From DASVWZ01 sp963708575 (GTDB lineage Bacteria > Acidobacteriota > Terriglobia > Terriglobales > Acidobacteriaceae), in assembly GCA_963708575.1 (NCBI GenBank), contig CAVPTB010000003.1:434001-498000 (forward strand): DNA of 64,000 bases. Reading direction: 5' to 3'. Numbering within the stretch: the stretch's first letter is position 1; every line of letters starts with the position of its first letter. Below, one piece after another: positions 1 through 9,794 of this stretch. The notes beneath the pieces were generated by a model that worked only from the letters and a program-made list of their open reading frames with translations, was not told the origin of the DNA and made no database searches. Both the position numbers and the translations under genes were made by a program.

Positions 1-1
1 C

Positions 2-481
2 TGCGTCCCGGAAGTTGCGAGAGAGATCATCCAGGAGCAACTTCGGTCAGGTGGAGACGCCCTTCCCTGGAGCGATCGAGCGCAATATACAAGGTTGATG
101 CTGGACTGGTCGGTGTCGTCATATCTCAGGCACGCTTCGGCCCGGCTTCCCACTTTTTTCGACCGCGGAATTCCCGACACTTTGTGCTACGCGCGGCTCA
201 TTGATCTCCCGCAGGCAAGCGCCGAGCCGATCAAAACAGCTTGCGCCAAATATCGTTACAACTCTCGAGCCTTCATCGCACCGCCATGGGAAGAGATTTA
301 TGAGACAGATCAGGAACGGAAGCAGACGTTCGCAGAGGCGGTGAGAACTTATCAGACGATGTGGGATACGTATCAGCAGTGCCGCTATGAGCTACTCGAG
401 ATACCTCGTGGAACTCCGGCGGAGCGTGCCGACTTCATAATTGAAAGCATTAGACTCTCAGTAGATGAGAACGGCCGATGA
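2..481 (+). CDS. AAA family ATPase (AAA_28-like), C-terminal part
   Basis: The reading frame is open from the first bases of the window, so this is the 3' part of a gene that starts upstream; the TTG at 95 is only an internal codon. The visible 159 residues begin with VPEVAREIIQEQ, followed by GDALPW and FFDRGIPDT. This series is typical of the small AAA_28 predicted ATPases (about 180-200 residues). The Walker A loop should lie just before the window edge and cannot be seen, so nucleotide binding is inferred from family resemblance. The biological role of these proteins is not established. It converges on glnS with a 33-base gap. Confidence 0.75.
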   Translation, partial: CVPEVAREIIQEQLRSGGDALPWSDRAQYTRLMLDWSVSSYLRHASARLPTFFDRGIPDTLCYARLIDLPQASAEPIKTACAKYRYNSRAFIAPPWEEIYETDQERKQTFAEAVRTYQTMWDTYQQCRYELLEIPRGTPAERADFIIESIRLSVDENGR

Positions 482-514
482 ACGGCACGACCATGGCACG
501 GCAAAATCGGCCAT

Positions 515-2245
515 TTATTTCTTGTCGATCTTCTTCTCAACCTTCGCCCAGGTATCTTTAAGCGCCAATGTACGGTTGAAAACCGGAATGCCAGGCTTTG
601 AGTCTGGATCGGCGCAGAAATATCCCAACCGCTCAAATTGATAGCGAGTGCCAATTGCCGCATTGGCCAGTGAAGGCTCTAACTTCGCGTTCTTGATAAT
701 CTCCAGAGAATTGGGATTCAAATTGTCGAGGACATCCTGTCCTGCTTCTACCTGGCTGGGATTTTCCTTGGCAAAAAGATTGTCATAGATTCGTACTTCC
801 CCCTCGATGGCATGGGCCGCGGAAACCCAGTGGATTGTAGCTTTCACCTTTCGACCATCGGGCGAGTTGCCACCACGAGTTGCGGGGTCGTAGGTGCAGT
901 GGACTTCTACAATCTCACCCTTTTCGTTCTTCACCACACTCGTACAAGTAATGAAGTATCCATAGCGCAAACGCACTTCGCGTCCTGGAGACAGGCGATA
1001 GTACTGTTTAGGCGGATCTTCGCGGAAGTCATCTTGCTCGATATAGAGCACGCGAGAGAAGGGCACCTTGCGCGAACCGGCGCTTGCGTCCTCCGGATTG
1101 TTCACCGCCTCCATTTCCTCGACCTGAGTCTCGGGATAATTATCAATGACGACCTTCAAGGGACGAAGCACCGCCATGACTCGAGCGGCCCGCTTGTTCA
1201 AGTCTTCGCGCACAAAGTGTTCAAGCATCGCCAATTCAATCGAGCCTGTCGTCTTGGACACGCCGATGGAGGCGCAGAAATTGCGGATCGCTTCCGGAGT
1301 ATAGCCACGCCGCCGAATTCCGGAAATCGTAGGCATCCGCGGATCGTCCCATCCACTCACTCGCCCTTCCTGCACCAACTGAAGCAATTTTCGCTTGCTC
1401 AATAGCGTGTGGGTCAGGTTCAGACGATCGAACTCAATCTGCTGCGACGGGAAAATCTCCAATTGTTGAATGAACCAGTTATAAAGCGGACGATGATCCT
1501 CGAATTCGAGCGTGCACATCGAATGGGTGATCCGCTCGATTGAATCGGACTGGCCATGCGCGAAATCGTACATGGGGTAGATGCACCACTTGTCGCCGGT
1601 GCGGTGATGCGAAGCGTGGAGTATGCGGTACATCACCGGATCGCGAAAATTAAGATTCGGTGAGGCCATGTCGATTTTCGCGCGCAGCACCCGCGAGCCG
1701 TCGGGAAACTCACCGTTACGCATGCGCTCGAACAGGTCCAGATTCTCTTCCACGGAACGGTTACGGTACGGGCTGTCCTTGCCCGGTTCGGTCAACGTGC
1801 CCCGATACTTGCGGATTTCCTCCGCCGAAAGATCGTCCACATACGATTTCCCGGCTTTGATCAACTTCAGCGCCCATTCATAGAGCTGATCGAAGTAATC
1901 GGAAGCATAGTAAAGCCCGTCCCACTGGTAGCCAAGCCACTGCACATCTTGTTTGATGGACTCGACATATTCCGTCTCTTCCTTCTCAGGATTGGTATCG
2001 TCGAAACGCAGATTCGTCTTTCCGCCAAATTCCGATGCCAATCCAAAATCCAGGAAGATGGCCTTGGCATGCCCAATATGCAGGTAGCCGTTCGGTTCGG
2101 GAGGAAACCGCGTCTGGACCCGGCCGTTGTACTTGTTAGTTTTCAGGTCCTCCAGGAAGATGTCGCGTACGAAATTGGAAGGCGCGCTGGCAGGTGCTAC
2201 GGCTGGCTGGGCCGCTAATTCCGACGAAGATTTTGACTCGTTCAT
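515..2245 (-). CDS. glnS: Glutamine--tRNA ligase
   Basis: A 576-residue class I aminoacyl-tRNA synthetase that charges tRNA-Gln with glutamine in the cytoplasm. The HIGH signature is exact at residues 56-59, within PPEPNGYLHIGHAK. The KMSKS loop is present as LLSKRK near residues 281-286. The length and the C-terminal anticodon-binding beta-barrel region (about 345-560) match bacterial GlnS. The first 24 residues are a Ser/Ala/Pro-rich extension before the conserved NFVRDIF start, so the true start could be slightly downstream. A separate GluRS gene lies 1.5 kb away on the same strand. A dedicated GlnRS implies direct tRNA-Gln charging rather than sole reliance on the GatCAB amidotransferase route; whether GatCAB also exists cannot be seen here. 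Confidence 0.98.
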   Translation of the reverse strand: MNESKSSSELAAQPAVAPASAPSNFVRDIFLEDLKTNKYNGRVQTRFPPEPNGYLHIGHAKAIFLDFGLASEFGGKTNLRFDDTNPEKEETEYVESIKQDVQWLGYQWDGLYYASDYFDQLYEWALKLIKAGKSYVDDLSAEEIRKYRGTLTEPGKDSPYRNRSVEENLDLFERMRNGEFPDGSRVLRAKIDMASPNLNFRDPVMYRILHASHHRTGDKWCIYPMYDFAHGQSDSIERITHSMCTLEFEDHRPLYNWFIQQLEIFPSQQIEFDRLNLTHTLLSKRKLLQLVQEGRVSGWDDPRMPTISGIRRRGYTPEAIRNFCASIGVSKTTGSIELAMLEHFVREDLNKRAARVMAVLRPLKVVIDNYPETQVEEMEAVNNPEDASAGSRKVPFSRVLYIEQDDFREDPPKQYYRLSPGREVRLRYGYFITCTSVVKNEKGEIVEVHCTYDPATRGGNSPDGRKVKATIHWVSAAHAIEGEVRIYDNLFAKENPSQVEAGQDVLDNLNPNSLEIIKNAKLEPSLANAAIGTRYQFERLGYFCADPDSKPGIPVFNRTLALKDTWAKVEKKIDKK

Positions 2246-2355
2246 GTCTACTTTATTCTACACACACAGGATACGATGGACGGGCACTGAGCTTTGGTTT
2301 GCCTGTTTGCGCAATCCCATTGGGACAAACTGAGGACTGAGATCAAGACGGCTGG

Positions 2356-2859
2356 ATGGCGATGCCTCCAATCTCGACAAAACGCGGGACGATCGGCTCG
2401 GGGTGGGTGGTAACCGGCGCGCTGGCGCTCGCGATCTTAGCTGTTTTCTTGGTTGCCCCGTCCTGGACTTGTGCGCCGTTTCGCTTAAGTGATCTGGCCG
2501 ATCCCGGCGAACTGCCCCCTCCCTTGCCGCCGAACTGTGCAGTCGCCTCTGAAGAGCCGTCCCCGGCGACCCTGCAAGCTTTGGAGAAACAGCGCGACGA
2601 AATGGGTTTGGCCTTGCAAGGAACGGTCACATGCAAGGTTGTTTCCGCCGGATCTCGTGGGCATCGTCTCGATCCAGCTTGGGTCCAAAACATGTATACC
2701 GGCGGGGCGCTTCGCTACAAACGGCACGTGCTGATCGCAGCGACGGAGGAGGTTCCTGGCGGAACGCTTTTTACGGTTGAAAGATGCCTTCTGCCGTGGT
2801 GGAAATATGTCGACCAGTCAGGGACGGATTGCTGGAACGAGTTGGAATTCTGGAAATGA
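2356..2859 (+). CDS. Hypothetical membrane-anchored protein
   Basis: I do not recognise this 167-residue protein. It has one strongly hydrophobic segment at about residues 17-36 (GWVVTGALALAILAVFLVAP), preceded by a short basic N-terminus. This fits a signal anchor or uncleaved signal peptide. A proline-rich linker follows (PPPLPPNC), then a soluble domain with several cysteines (about residues 39, 57, 93, 144 and 157) that could form disulfides outside the cytoplasm. It is divergent from glnS with a 110-base gap and lies 82 bases before another membrane-protein gene on the same strand. No functional motif is visible. Confidence 0.6.
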   Translation: MAMPPISTKRGTIGSGWVVTGALALAILAVFLVAPSWTCAPFRLSDLADPGELPPPLPPNCAVASEEPSPATLQALEKQRDEMGLALQGTVTCKVVSAGSRGHRLDPAWVQNMYTGGALRYKRHVLIAATEEVPGGTLFTVERCLLPWWKYVDQSGTDCWNELEFWK

Positions 2860-2941
2860 GGGTGGGAATCGACGCCAACATTCCTTGACCATCATCGCGG
2901 TATCTGATTACGATTGCCGTTCTGAAACGCTGAGAGGCCCC

Positions 2942-3763
2942 ATGATGAAAATCGGCGTTTACGTCTTTGGTTTCGCAGCGGTCGCTTACGGCATCACGGA
3001 CCTCGTTTGGGGCGAGTTCGATCCCTTCGATCAACCGCTTCAGGCTTGGGGCGACCACGTTCCCGGCGCCAGAATCTTTGCCTACATTGCGGCCATTTGG
3101 CTTGTGCTCGCGGGCGCAGGCCTGCTGTGGCGAGGGAGCAGGCGCCTGGCCGCGGCGTCGCTGGCCGTCCTCTACGGCATCTTTGTGCTGTTTCCTTTGC
3201 CCCGCCTCTACACCGGTCCGCACACGCTCGGATATCGTGCTGCAGTTTATATCGGGGTTCTCGTCGATGTCTGCCAGGAAATCATCCTCTTCGTAGCGGC
3301 GGTGATCGTTTGGAAGTCGCTGTCAGGACGAGATTCGCTTTCGCACAGAGCGGCTCTGATCGCTCGCTGGACGTTTGGGCTTTGCTCGGTCGATTTCGGC
3401 CTCGGACACCTCACTGCCATCCAGACGGTGACTCCTATGATTCCCAGATGGATACCCCTGGGACCAACCTTCTGGGCGGTGTTCACCGGGATCGCCTTTG
3501 TATTGGCAGGCTTGGCCATCGCCTCGGGAGTGCTTGACGTTCTCGCGGCGAGGCTTTTGGGGCTAATGCTGCTGGTCTTCAGTGCTCTGGCACTGGCGCC
3601 TCTCATTTTCGCCTCGCCTCGCGACCATGGTTCGTGGGGCGCCAACGCATACAACCTGACAGCAATAGGAGCTGCGTGGATCGTCGCAGAGTGGCTGGCC
3701 GGCCGTCAGCCGTCGGTTCAGAATGCGCAAAAGCGCAACTCCGTGAAGGCTCCTCTGGCCTAG
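2942..3763 (+). CDS. Multi-pass membrane protein, possibly DoxX-like
   Basis: The open frame extends upstream to 2777, but the ATG ATG at 2942 gives a natural hydrophobic start (MMKIGVYVFGFAAVAYG), so 273 residues are preferred. I count about seven or eight hydrophobic segments separated by short loops, which makes it an integral inner-membrane protein. The first helix followed by a DLVWGEF-type loop, then paired helices, is reminiscent of DoxX/YphA-like proteins. I see no catalytic motif, so the family assignment is tentative. It converges on gltX with a gap of 4 bases. Confidence 0.65.
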   Translation: MMKIGVYVFGFAAVAYGITDLVWGEFDPFDQPLQAWGDHVPGARIFAYIAAIWLVLAGAGLLWRGSRRLAAASLAVLYGIFVLFPLPRLYTGPHTLGYRAAVYIGVLVDVCQEIILFVAAVIVWKSLSGRDSLSHRAALIARWTFGLCSVDFGLGHLTAIQTVTPMIPRWIPLGPTFWAVFTGIAFVLAGLAIASGVLDVLAARLLGLMLLVFSALALAPLIFASPRDHGSWGANAYNLTAIGAAWIVAEWLAGRQPSVQNAQKRNSVKAPLA

Positions 3764-3767
3764 GCGA

Positions 3768-5255
3768 CTAGGAGAGTTTTGGGATCGCCTGCTCGATTCG
3801 CACAAGAGTGGCCTCTCGCCCGAGCACAACCAGTGTTTCAAACAGAGGCGGTGCGTTCTTTCGTCCGCAAACCGCAACCCGAATCGGCTGGAACATCTGC
3901 CCGGCCTTAACGCCTAATTCCTGCGCTGCGGCTCGCAGTGCTTGATCCAGCGTATCGTGGGTGAACTCGGTCTGCGCCAGCACTTCCCGAGCGCGTTGCA
4001 GAACCTTCAAAGCCATCGCAGCATCGCCCTTTTGCGGAATGAGTTCGGCGGGATCATAGGGCGGAAGTTGATCCACGAAAAAGAAATCCGCCGCAGTCAG
4101 AACGTCTCGCAGCAGCTTGATTCGTTCCCGAATCAGCGGCGTGATCTGCAGCATCTTTTGCGCTGTTACCGCGAACCCCGCTTCCCGCACAATTGGCTCA
4201 AGGCGCGCACTCAAATCCTCGACAGCCAGGCTGCGAATGTGCTCGGCATTGAGCCAGACTGCCTTGGCGTCAAACGTTTCTTCAGGAGTTGTTGCCGGTT
4301 CCTTGAAGTTGACTACCGCGTTCGCACGATTGATTCCTTCCAAAGAAAACGCTTCCACCAGTTCCTGCCGGGACATCTGCTCTCGATCATTCTTCGGGGA
4401 CCACCCCAGCAAACATAGAAAGTTGATAAACGCCTCGGGAAGAAATCCTGCGTCGCGGTAGGTAGTCACGCTGACGACCGGTCCGTGGCGCCGCTTGGAG
4501 AGTTTTGTTCCATCCGGCGCTACCAGCAGCGGAAGATGAGCGAACTGCGGCGCCTTCGCTTCGGCAGCCTCAAAAATCAGCACGTGTTTAAACGTGTTGG
4601 TCAGATGGTCCTGCCCGCGGATGATGTGGCTAATGCGGAGATCAGCATCATCGGCACAAGAGGCAAGGTGATAGGTAGGCATTCCATCGCTGCGCAGCAG
4701 GGCAAAGTCTTCGATGTCGGCGGCGGACTTTATCTGCTCGCCGTAGACTGCATCCACGAAGCGCACAGGGGTAGCATCTTCTCTCGGTACGCGAAAGCGT
4801 AAAGCGAATGGCTCTCCTGCGGCTGCACGGCGATCGCTCTCCGCCGGTGATAGTTCGCGCATCCCCGGGTTGAACAGCCAGGTTCCCTGCGTCCCCGACC
4901 TTTCGCTGTCGCCCGTATGGGCCGGAGTGAAATCGCGGTAAGCCAGTCCCTTTTCAAAGATCGTCTGGGCCGTCCGGCGATGCAGATCCAGACGCTCGGA
5001 CTGCTTGTACTCTTCATCCCAGCCGAGATCGAGCCAGCGTAAGCCTTCGAAGATCGAGTTTACCGACGCGTCAGAATTTCGCTCGACGTCTGTATCGTCC
5101 AGGCGCAGAATCATGGTGCCGCCATTTCGCCGTGCGTACAGCCAGTTGAAGATAAACGTGCGGGCGCTACCAACATGCAGGAAACCTGTCGGTGAAGGAG
5201 CAAAACGCACCCGGAGACCTGGGTTAACTGCTGAATTTTCCTTGGGATAAGCCAT
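3768..5255 (-). CDS. gltX: Glutamate--tRNA ligase
   Basis: A 495-residue class I synthetase that forms glutamyl-tRNA-Glu. The HIGH-equivalent motif is FLHVGSAR near residues 25-32, after the diagnostic RFAPSPTG. The ATP-binding KMSKS loop is KLSKRHG in the middle of the protein. The C-terminal third (about 340-495) matches the helical anticodon-binding cage of bacterial GluRS. Length is normal. The ATG is at 5253-5255, with a 220-base intergenic region before the divergent signalling gene at 5476. Confidence 0.98.
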   Translation of the reverse strand: MAYPKENSAVNPGLRVRFAPSPTGFLHVGSARTFIFNWLYARRNGGTMILRLDDTDVERNSDASVNSIFEGLRWLDLGWDEEYKQSERLDLHRRTAQTIFEKGLAYRDFTPAHTGDSERSGTQGTWLFNPGMRELSPAESDRRAAAGEPFALRFRVPREDATPVRFVDAVYGEQIKSAADIEDFALLRSDGMPTYHLASCADDADLRISHIIRGQDHLTNTFKHVLIFEAAEAKAPQFAHLPLLVAPDGTKLSKRRHGPVVSVTTYRDAGFLPEAFINFLCLLGWSPKNDREQMSRQELVEAFSLEGINRANAVVNFKEPATTPEETFDAKAVWLNAEHIRSLAVEDLSARLEPIVREAGFAVTAQKMLQITPLIRERIKLLRDVLTAADFFFVDQLPPYDPAELIPQKGDAAMALKVLQRAREVLAQTEFTHDTLDQALRAAAQELGVKAGQMFQPIRVAVCGRKNAPPLFETLVVLGREATLVRIEQAIPKLS

Positions 5256-5475
5256 TAGGAGCCTGAGTTGATGTTACGGGCCTTCGAAAACAGCCGTCAA
5301 GCCACGGCTCGATTCACCGTCGAGTAATCATCAGGCGGTTACTTAAGTACTGGTAGTTTCCACATCTACCAAACGTCATCCAACTGTATTGTGTTTGTAA
5401 TGGGCAATGTGAAAACATTAAATCGATCCCGATTCACACTGGCTCTATAACTTAGCGGAGATTGTTTCACAACAG

Positions 5476-8400
5476 ATGATCAGCGTAGCCATCAGCATGG
5501 TGCTTGTTCCGGGCATTGTGGCCCTGCTGCTGTTCCTGCTTTTCACGTACCTCTATGAGCAGAGCCGCTATCCCTACTTTCGCGCCTGGCAGTTAGCGTG
5601 GGCAGCTTACACCCTCCACTACGCCCTGGACGCGTGGGACGCCTTCCGATCCCCGTCCGCTATTGTCTCCTTCCTGAATTCCCTCCTGCTGGTAGCCATG
5701 GCCCTTTGCATCTTCGTTTCTACAAGGGTTATGCGGCAGAAGTTCGAGCTGCGCTGGTATGACATCGCTCTCGGAGCGGCCGGAGTCGCCCTCGCGTGGA
5801 TGAATCTGCGGGCGCAGATGGTGCAAGGGGTTTTCCGTCCGGAAGCAGTTCATCCTCACCTCCCTCTCGATGTTGGAATGGGCGTAGTACTGCTTTATTG
5901 TTCGTTCTATTACTACCGGCATTCGCAGCGGAAGAACTCTCTGGCATTTTCGCTTCTAGCGGTTTCCTTGGCTCTTTGGGCCGTTCTGATGGTTTTCGGA
6001 GAGCTGCGTAATCCCTTTGTCGTGATGTTTGGAACGGCTGGACAGTTCTTGGGACCGATCCCGCAGATGCTCCTTGGCATTGCGATGGTGATGGTCCTGT
6101 TCGAGCATGAGCGAAATGCGGTGCAGGAGAATGCGCTGGCTTTCTCAACTCTCGGAGTGGATCCCACCCGGCTTCTCTCCGCCGACGACCTGATTCCGAG
6201 CCTGCAAAGCATTCTCGATCGCCTGGTAGCGCCGTTGCCGACCGGGAAGGCGGTCATTTACACCAGCGAACGCTGGCGCGCGATTCTGCCTTCGGTGCAG
6301 CGCGGGTTCTCAGCGGAACTGGTGAGCAAGATCGAGAGATCGGGAGCCGGCGAATACATCTCGGAGTTGGCTTATCGGCGTGGCGGGTTCGTGACATTCC
6401 GCAACCTTGCTGAACTGTCTGAGCCGCTACCAGCATTTCCGGGAGCCCGCTTCGAACAGTTCCGGCAACTGCTAGTACAGGAGAATATTCGCAACATTAC
6501 GGTAGTCAGTCTTCAGACTCGCGAACATAACTTCGGCATCATCTTGTTTCCCCATGCCGCGCGACGGGTATTTGGCTCGTCTAACTTGCGCCTGCTGATC
6601 GGACTGGCTCTGCAGATCGGCCTGACCCTGGAGAACTACGTGGTCATGCACGAGGCCCAGCGGCGCACTAAGGAATACGAACTACTCACCCAAATCGGCC
6701 AGGCTATCAGCTCACGGTTGGACCAGGATGAAATCCTGCGTACTGTCCACAAGGAACTTGGACAGATCTTCGATACCAGCGACTTCTACGTGGCATTCCA
6801 GGAAAGCGACCGAATCCATTTCGAATTTGAAGTGGAGCGCGGGAAACTCTTGCCCAAGCGGGAACGCAAAATTGACAACGGCCTTACCGAATACATTATC
6901 CGTACCGGGCAGCCACTGCTGATTCGCGCTGACATGGACAAAACCCGAGAGCGGCTCGGCGTCACCTACGTGCCGGTTCAGCCCGCTAAGTGTATATGCG
7001 CTGCACCGATCATGCTCGGTGGAAAGCCCTGCGGAGTGATGGTGGCGCGCAGCACGGACCGGGAACACGTGTTCGAACTTCGCGATCTCGAGGTGATGCA
7101 AACCGCTGCTGGCCAAGTTTCGGTGGCGGTCGAAAACGCACGGCTCTTCGCCGAAGAGCAACGCCGCTCGCGCCAGCTGGCCTTCCTGAACAGCATCTCC
7201 AAAACGGCAATCTCCAGCGAAGATGCCGAGCAGATGATGTCGGAAATTGTGGGTCACATTCAGAAGAATTTCCAATTCGATCACATCGGCATCGGCATTT
7301 TTGACTACACGCGGAAAGACATTGAAATCCGAGCCGAAGCGGGCGTTACGGCCAAGACCTTGGGCAAACGGATTCCTCTCGGCGCCGGCATCCTGGGTCG
7401 GGTGGCACGCACCGGCGAGAGAGCAATGGTACAGACAACCGGCGATCCTCACCTCCAAGGAGTGTTGCCGGACTCGAGAGCGGTTCTGTGCATTCCCATC
7501 ACTTACAGCGAGACGCTTCTCGGCGTACTGAACGTCGAGAGCCGCAAAGACGATGCTTTTGCGCCCGAAGATGTACTAATCATGAATACACTGGCCGATC
7601 TACTGGCCACCGCGCTGCACAATTCATTCGTATTCCAGAAGCTCCAACAGCAATCGATTACTGACGGGCTGACAAACGTCAAGACGCGGCGTTTCTTCTG
7701 GGAAGCTCTAAGTTCGGAGTGGAAACGGGCTTCGCGGTCGGGTAGGCCATTTTCGGTTGTGCTCATCGATCTCGATAAGTTCAAAGAGGTCAATGACACT
7801 CTTGGCCACTTGGAAGGCGATCTGGTTCTGGCGCGAGTCGGCCGGCTGCTGGAGCAAAAGTGCCGCCAGTCCAATGTGGTGGCGCGGTACGGCGGTGACG
7901 AATTCATCATCCTCATGCCGGAGACTGGCGTCGAGCAGGCCCAGATTCTGGCAGAGCGTCTCCGGCTGTGGCTCTCGACCGATCCCATGCTGCAGGAGCA
8001 TCTCATTACCGGTAGTTTCGGCGTCGCCAGTTTTCCGATCCACGGATTTACCGCAGAGGAGATTATCCGGGTCGCCGACGCGGGCATGTATCTCTCGAAA
8101 CACGCCGGTGGAGACCGTGTCTCCACCGCGGAGGAGTTCGGAACCGACGAGAACGGTGCCATGCAGCGCCAGCAGATCTCAGGCTACATCGAAGGATTTC
8201 TTCAACGTGAGCACAGCGGTCCGGAACATCTGGATGAACTACTCACGAACCTGCGCAAGCTTTGCTCTGGCGAAGATGGGAACGGACTCTTCGATGCAGG
8301 AGTATTGCGGGAGGCAATCGACGCGCTGAATCATTCGGGAGAAGTTCGGGAGCTTAACGGTGTCGGCCACGGAGAAATGGTGGCACGCTATTGTGAGGTT

Positions 8401-8883
8401 CTGGGCAGGGCACTTGGGTTGTCCCCGGACGAGTTGGAAGATCTGGCCTACACCGCGCGTGTGCATGACGTGGGCAAGATCTTTGTGCCAGACCGGCTGC
8501 TGAATAAGTCGGGGCCTTTGACTGATGAGGAGTTCCAGTTCGTCCGGCGTCACCCTCAGATTGGCGCGGAGATCGTGAGCACCCTGCCCGACAGCGAGCA
8601 TATTCAGAGAGCGATCGAACACCATCATGAAGCATTCGACGGCAGTGGCTATCCCGATGGATTGCGCGGTGAAATCATCCCATTGTGGGCGCGCATAGTT
8701 ACAGTCGCGGACGCCTATGTGAACATGATTACAGACCGATCCTTCGCGGCTGCCAAAAGCGCGGACGAGGCACTCTCGGAACTGGAACGATTGAGCGGAA
8801 CCCGCTACGACGGAATGTTGGTGCGAACTCTGCGTCGAGAATTGAAGACTGAGCGTGCATCCAGCTTGGGAAGCGCCAGTTAG
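5476..8883 (+). CDS. Membrane GAF-GGDEF-HD-GYP cyclic-di-GMP signalling protein
   Basis: A 1135-residue multidomain protein. Order: about seven hydrophobic segments (residues 1-215); three GAF-like regions (about 235-390, 400-555, 566-715); a GGDEF diguanylate cyclase domain with intact GGDEF at 806-810; and a C-terminal HD-GYP phosphodiesterase domain with HD at 997-998, the HHHE stretch near 1050 and GSGYP at 1056-1060. It therefore appears able both to make and to degrade cyclic-di-GMP, gated by small-molecule sensing. The inhibitory I-site position, five residues before GGDEF, reads RQSN (797-800) instead of RxxD, so product inhibition may be lost. The gene stands alone, divergent from gltX. 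Which activity dominates cannot be read from sequence. Confidence 0.93.
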   Translation: MISVAISMVLVPGIVALLLFLLFTYLYEQSRYPYFRAWQLAWAAYTLHYALDAWDAFRSPSAIVSFLNSLLLVAMALCIFVSTRVMRQKFELRWYDIALGAAGVALAWMNLRAQMVQGVFRPEAVHPHLPLDVGMGVVLLYCSFYYYRHSQRKNSLAFSLLAVSLALWAVLMVFGELRNPFVVMFGTAGQFLGPIPQMLLGIAMVMVLFEHERNAVQENALAFSTLGVDPTRLLSADDLIPSLQSILDRLVAPLPTGKAVIYTSERWRAILPSVQRGFSAELVSKIERSGAGEYISELAYRRGGFVTFRNLAELSEPLPAFPGARFEQFRQLLVQENIRNITVVSLQTREHNFGIILFPHAARRVFGSSNLRLLIGLALQIGLTLENYVVMHEAQRRTKEYELLTQIGQAISSRLDQDEILRTVHKELGQIFDTSDFYVAFQESDRIHFEFEVERGKLLPKRERKIDNGLTEYIIRTGQPLLIRADMDKTRERLGVTYVPVQPAKCICAAPIMLGGKPCGVMVARSTDREHVFELRDLEVMQTAAGQVSVAVENARLFAEEQRRSRQLAFLNSISKTAISSEDAEQMMSEIVGHIQKNFQFDHIGIGIFDYTRKDIEIRAEAGVTAKTLGKRIPLGAGILGRVARTGERAMVQTTGDPHLQGVLPDSRAVLCIPITYSETLLGVLNVESRKDDAFAPEDVLIMNTLADLLATALHNSFVFQKLQQQSITDGLTNVKTRRFFWEALSSEWKRASRSGRPFSVVLIDLDKFKEVNDTLGHLEGDLVLARVGRLLEQKCRQSNVVARYGGDEFIILMPETGVEQAQILAERLRLWLSTDPMLQEHLITGSFGVASFPIHGFTAEEIIRVADAGMYLSKHAGGDRVSTAEEFGTDENGAMQRQQISGYIEGFLQREHSGPEHLDELLTNLRKLCSGEDGNGLFDAGVLREAIDALNHSGEVRELNGVGHGEMVARYCEVLGRALGLSPDELEDLAYTARVHDVGKIFVPDRLLNKSGPLTDEEFQFVRRHPQIGAEIVSTLPDSEHIQRAIEHHHEAFDGSGYPDGLRGEIIPLWARIVTVADAYVNMITDRSFAAAKSADEALSELERLSGTRYDGMLVRTLRRELKTERASSLGSAS

Positions 8884-8963
8884 GCCGGTTACCGACCGGT
8901 CATATTCGCCTGATATTTTCCCTCCTCTTGAAACTTGGCACGGGAAACACGACACTGGTTCCT

Positions 8964-9746
8964 ATGCCTGTATCTCTTTCCCTTGAAAACAGGATTGCCC
9001 TTGTCACCGGTGGTTCGCGCGGAATCGGCGCCGCGACGGTGCGAATGCTGGTGGAAGCGGGAGCACGCGTTCTATTCAATTTTGAGAAATCCAACGCCAA
9101 GGCCGAGGAATTAGTCGCTGAACTGGGCTCCGATCACTGTGCAGCCGTGGCTTGCAACCTGACAGGAACCGACAGCGCCCGTGCTCTGGTCGACGAAGCA
9201 GTGAGCCGTTTCGGAAGGCTCGACATACTCGTGGCGAACCATGGCGTCTGGGAAGCGGCGGATGTACCCGTTGATCAAATGACGGACGAACAATGGCGGA
9301 GGACTTTGTCCATCAACCTGGACAGCGTTTTCGCTCTCGTGCGGCAAAGCGTTGCGGTTATGAAAAAGCAGCACAGAGTCAAAGGGTCGGCTGGCCATAT
9401 CATCCTGGTGAGTTCAACCGCCGGACAACGAGGCGAGGCTTTTCACTGTGACTACGCCGCCAGCAAGGGCGCGCTCATCAGCATGACAAAAGGGCTTTCA
9501 TCAGAACTGGCGCAGGATGGCATCTATGTTAACTGTGTGGCGCCAGGATGGGTCGAGACGGATATGTCTGCACCGGCATTGACCGACCAAAAAACCAATT
9601 CGAATATCTTCAACAAAATTCCCTTAGGGCGTGTGGGCAAGCCGGCGGAGATTGCGGCACCGATTGTATTTCTGTGTACACCTCACGCGGGATTTATTAC
9701 AGGTGAAATTTTCAACGTAAATGGCGGCGCCGTGTTGGTCGGATAG
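8964..9746 (+). CDS. SDR family oxidoreductase (FabG-like)
   Basis: A 260-residue classical short-chain dehydrogenase/reductase. The cofactor loop TGGSRGIG is at residues 15-22, and the catalytic residues are Ser150/151, Tyr164 and Lys168 in the YAASK motif. The C-terminus ends in the usual FITGEIFNVNGGA pattern. The family reduces or oxidises hydroxyl/keto groups with NAD(P)H. Resemblance to 3-oxoacyl-ACP reductase is general, and the substrate cannot be assigned. ATG 8964 is chosen over the in-frame TTG at 8928 because the conserved core begins right after it. A LolA-like gene follows 48 bases downstream on the same strand. Confidence 0.92.
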   Translation: MPVSLSLENRIALVTGGSRGIGAATVRMLVEAGARVLFNFEKSNAKAEELVAELGSDHCAAVACNLTGTDSARALVDEAVSRFGRLDILVANHGVWEAADVPVDQMTDEQWRRTLSINLDSVFALVRQSVAVMKKQHRVKGSAGHIILVSSTAGQRGEAFHCDYAASKGALISMTKGLSSELAQDGIYVNCVAPGWVETDMSAPALTDQKTNSNIFNKIPLGRVGKPAEIAAPIVFLCTPHAGFITGEIFNVNGGAVLVG

Positions 9747-9794
9747 GAGCGCTAAACGGTTACAATCAAGCGGGAGTTGGTGTAATCAGCAACC

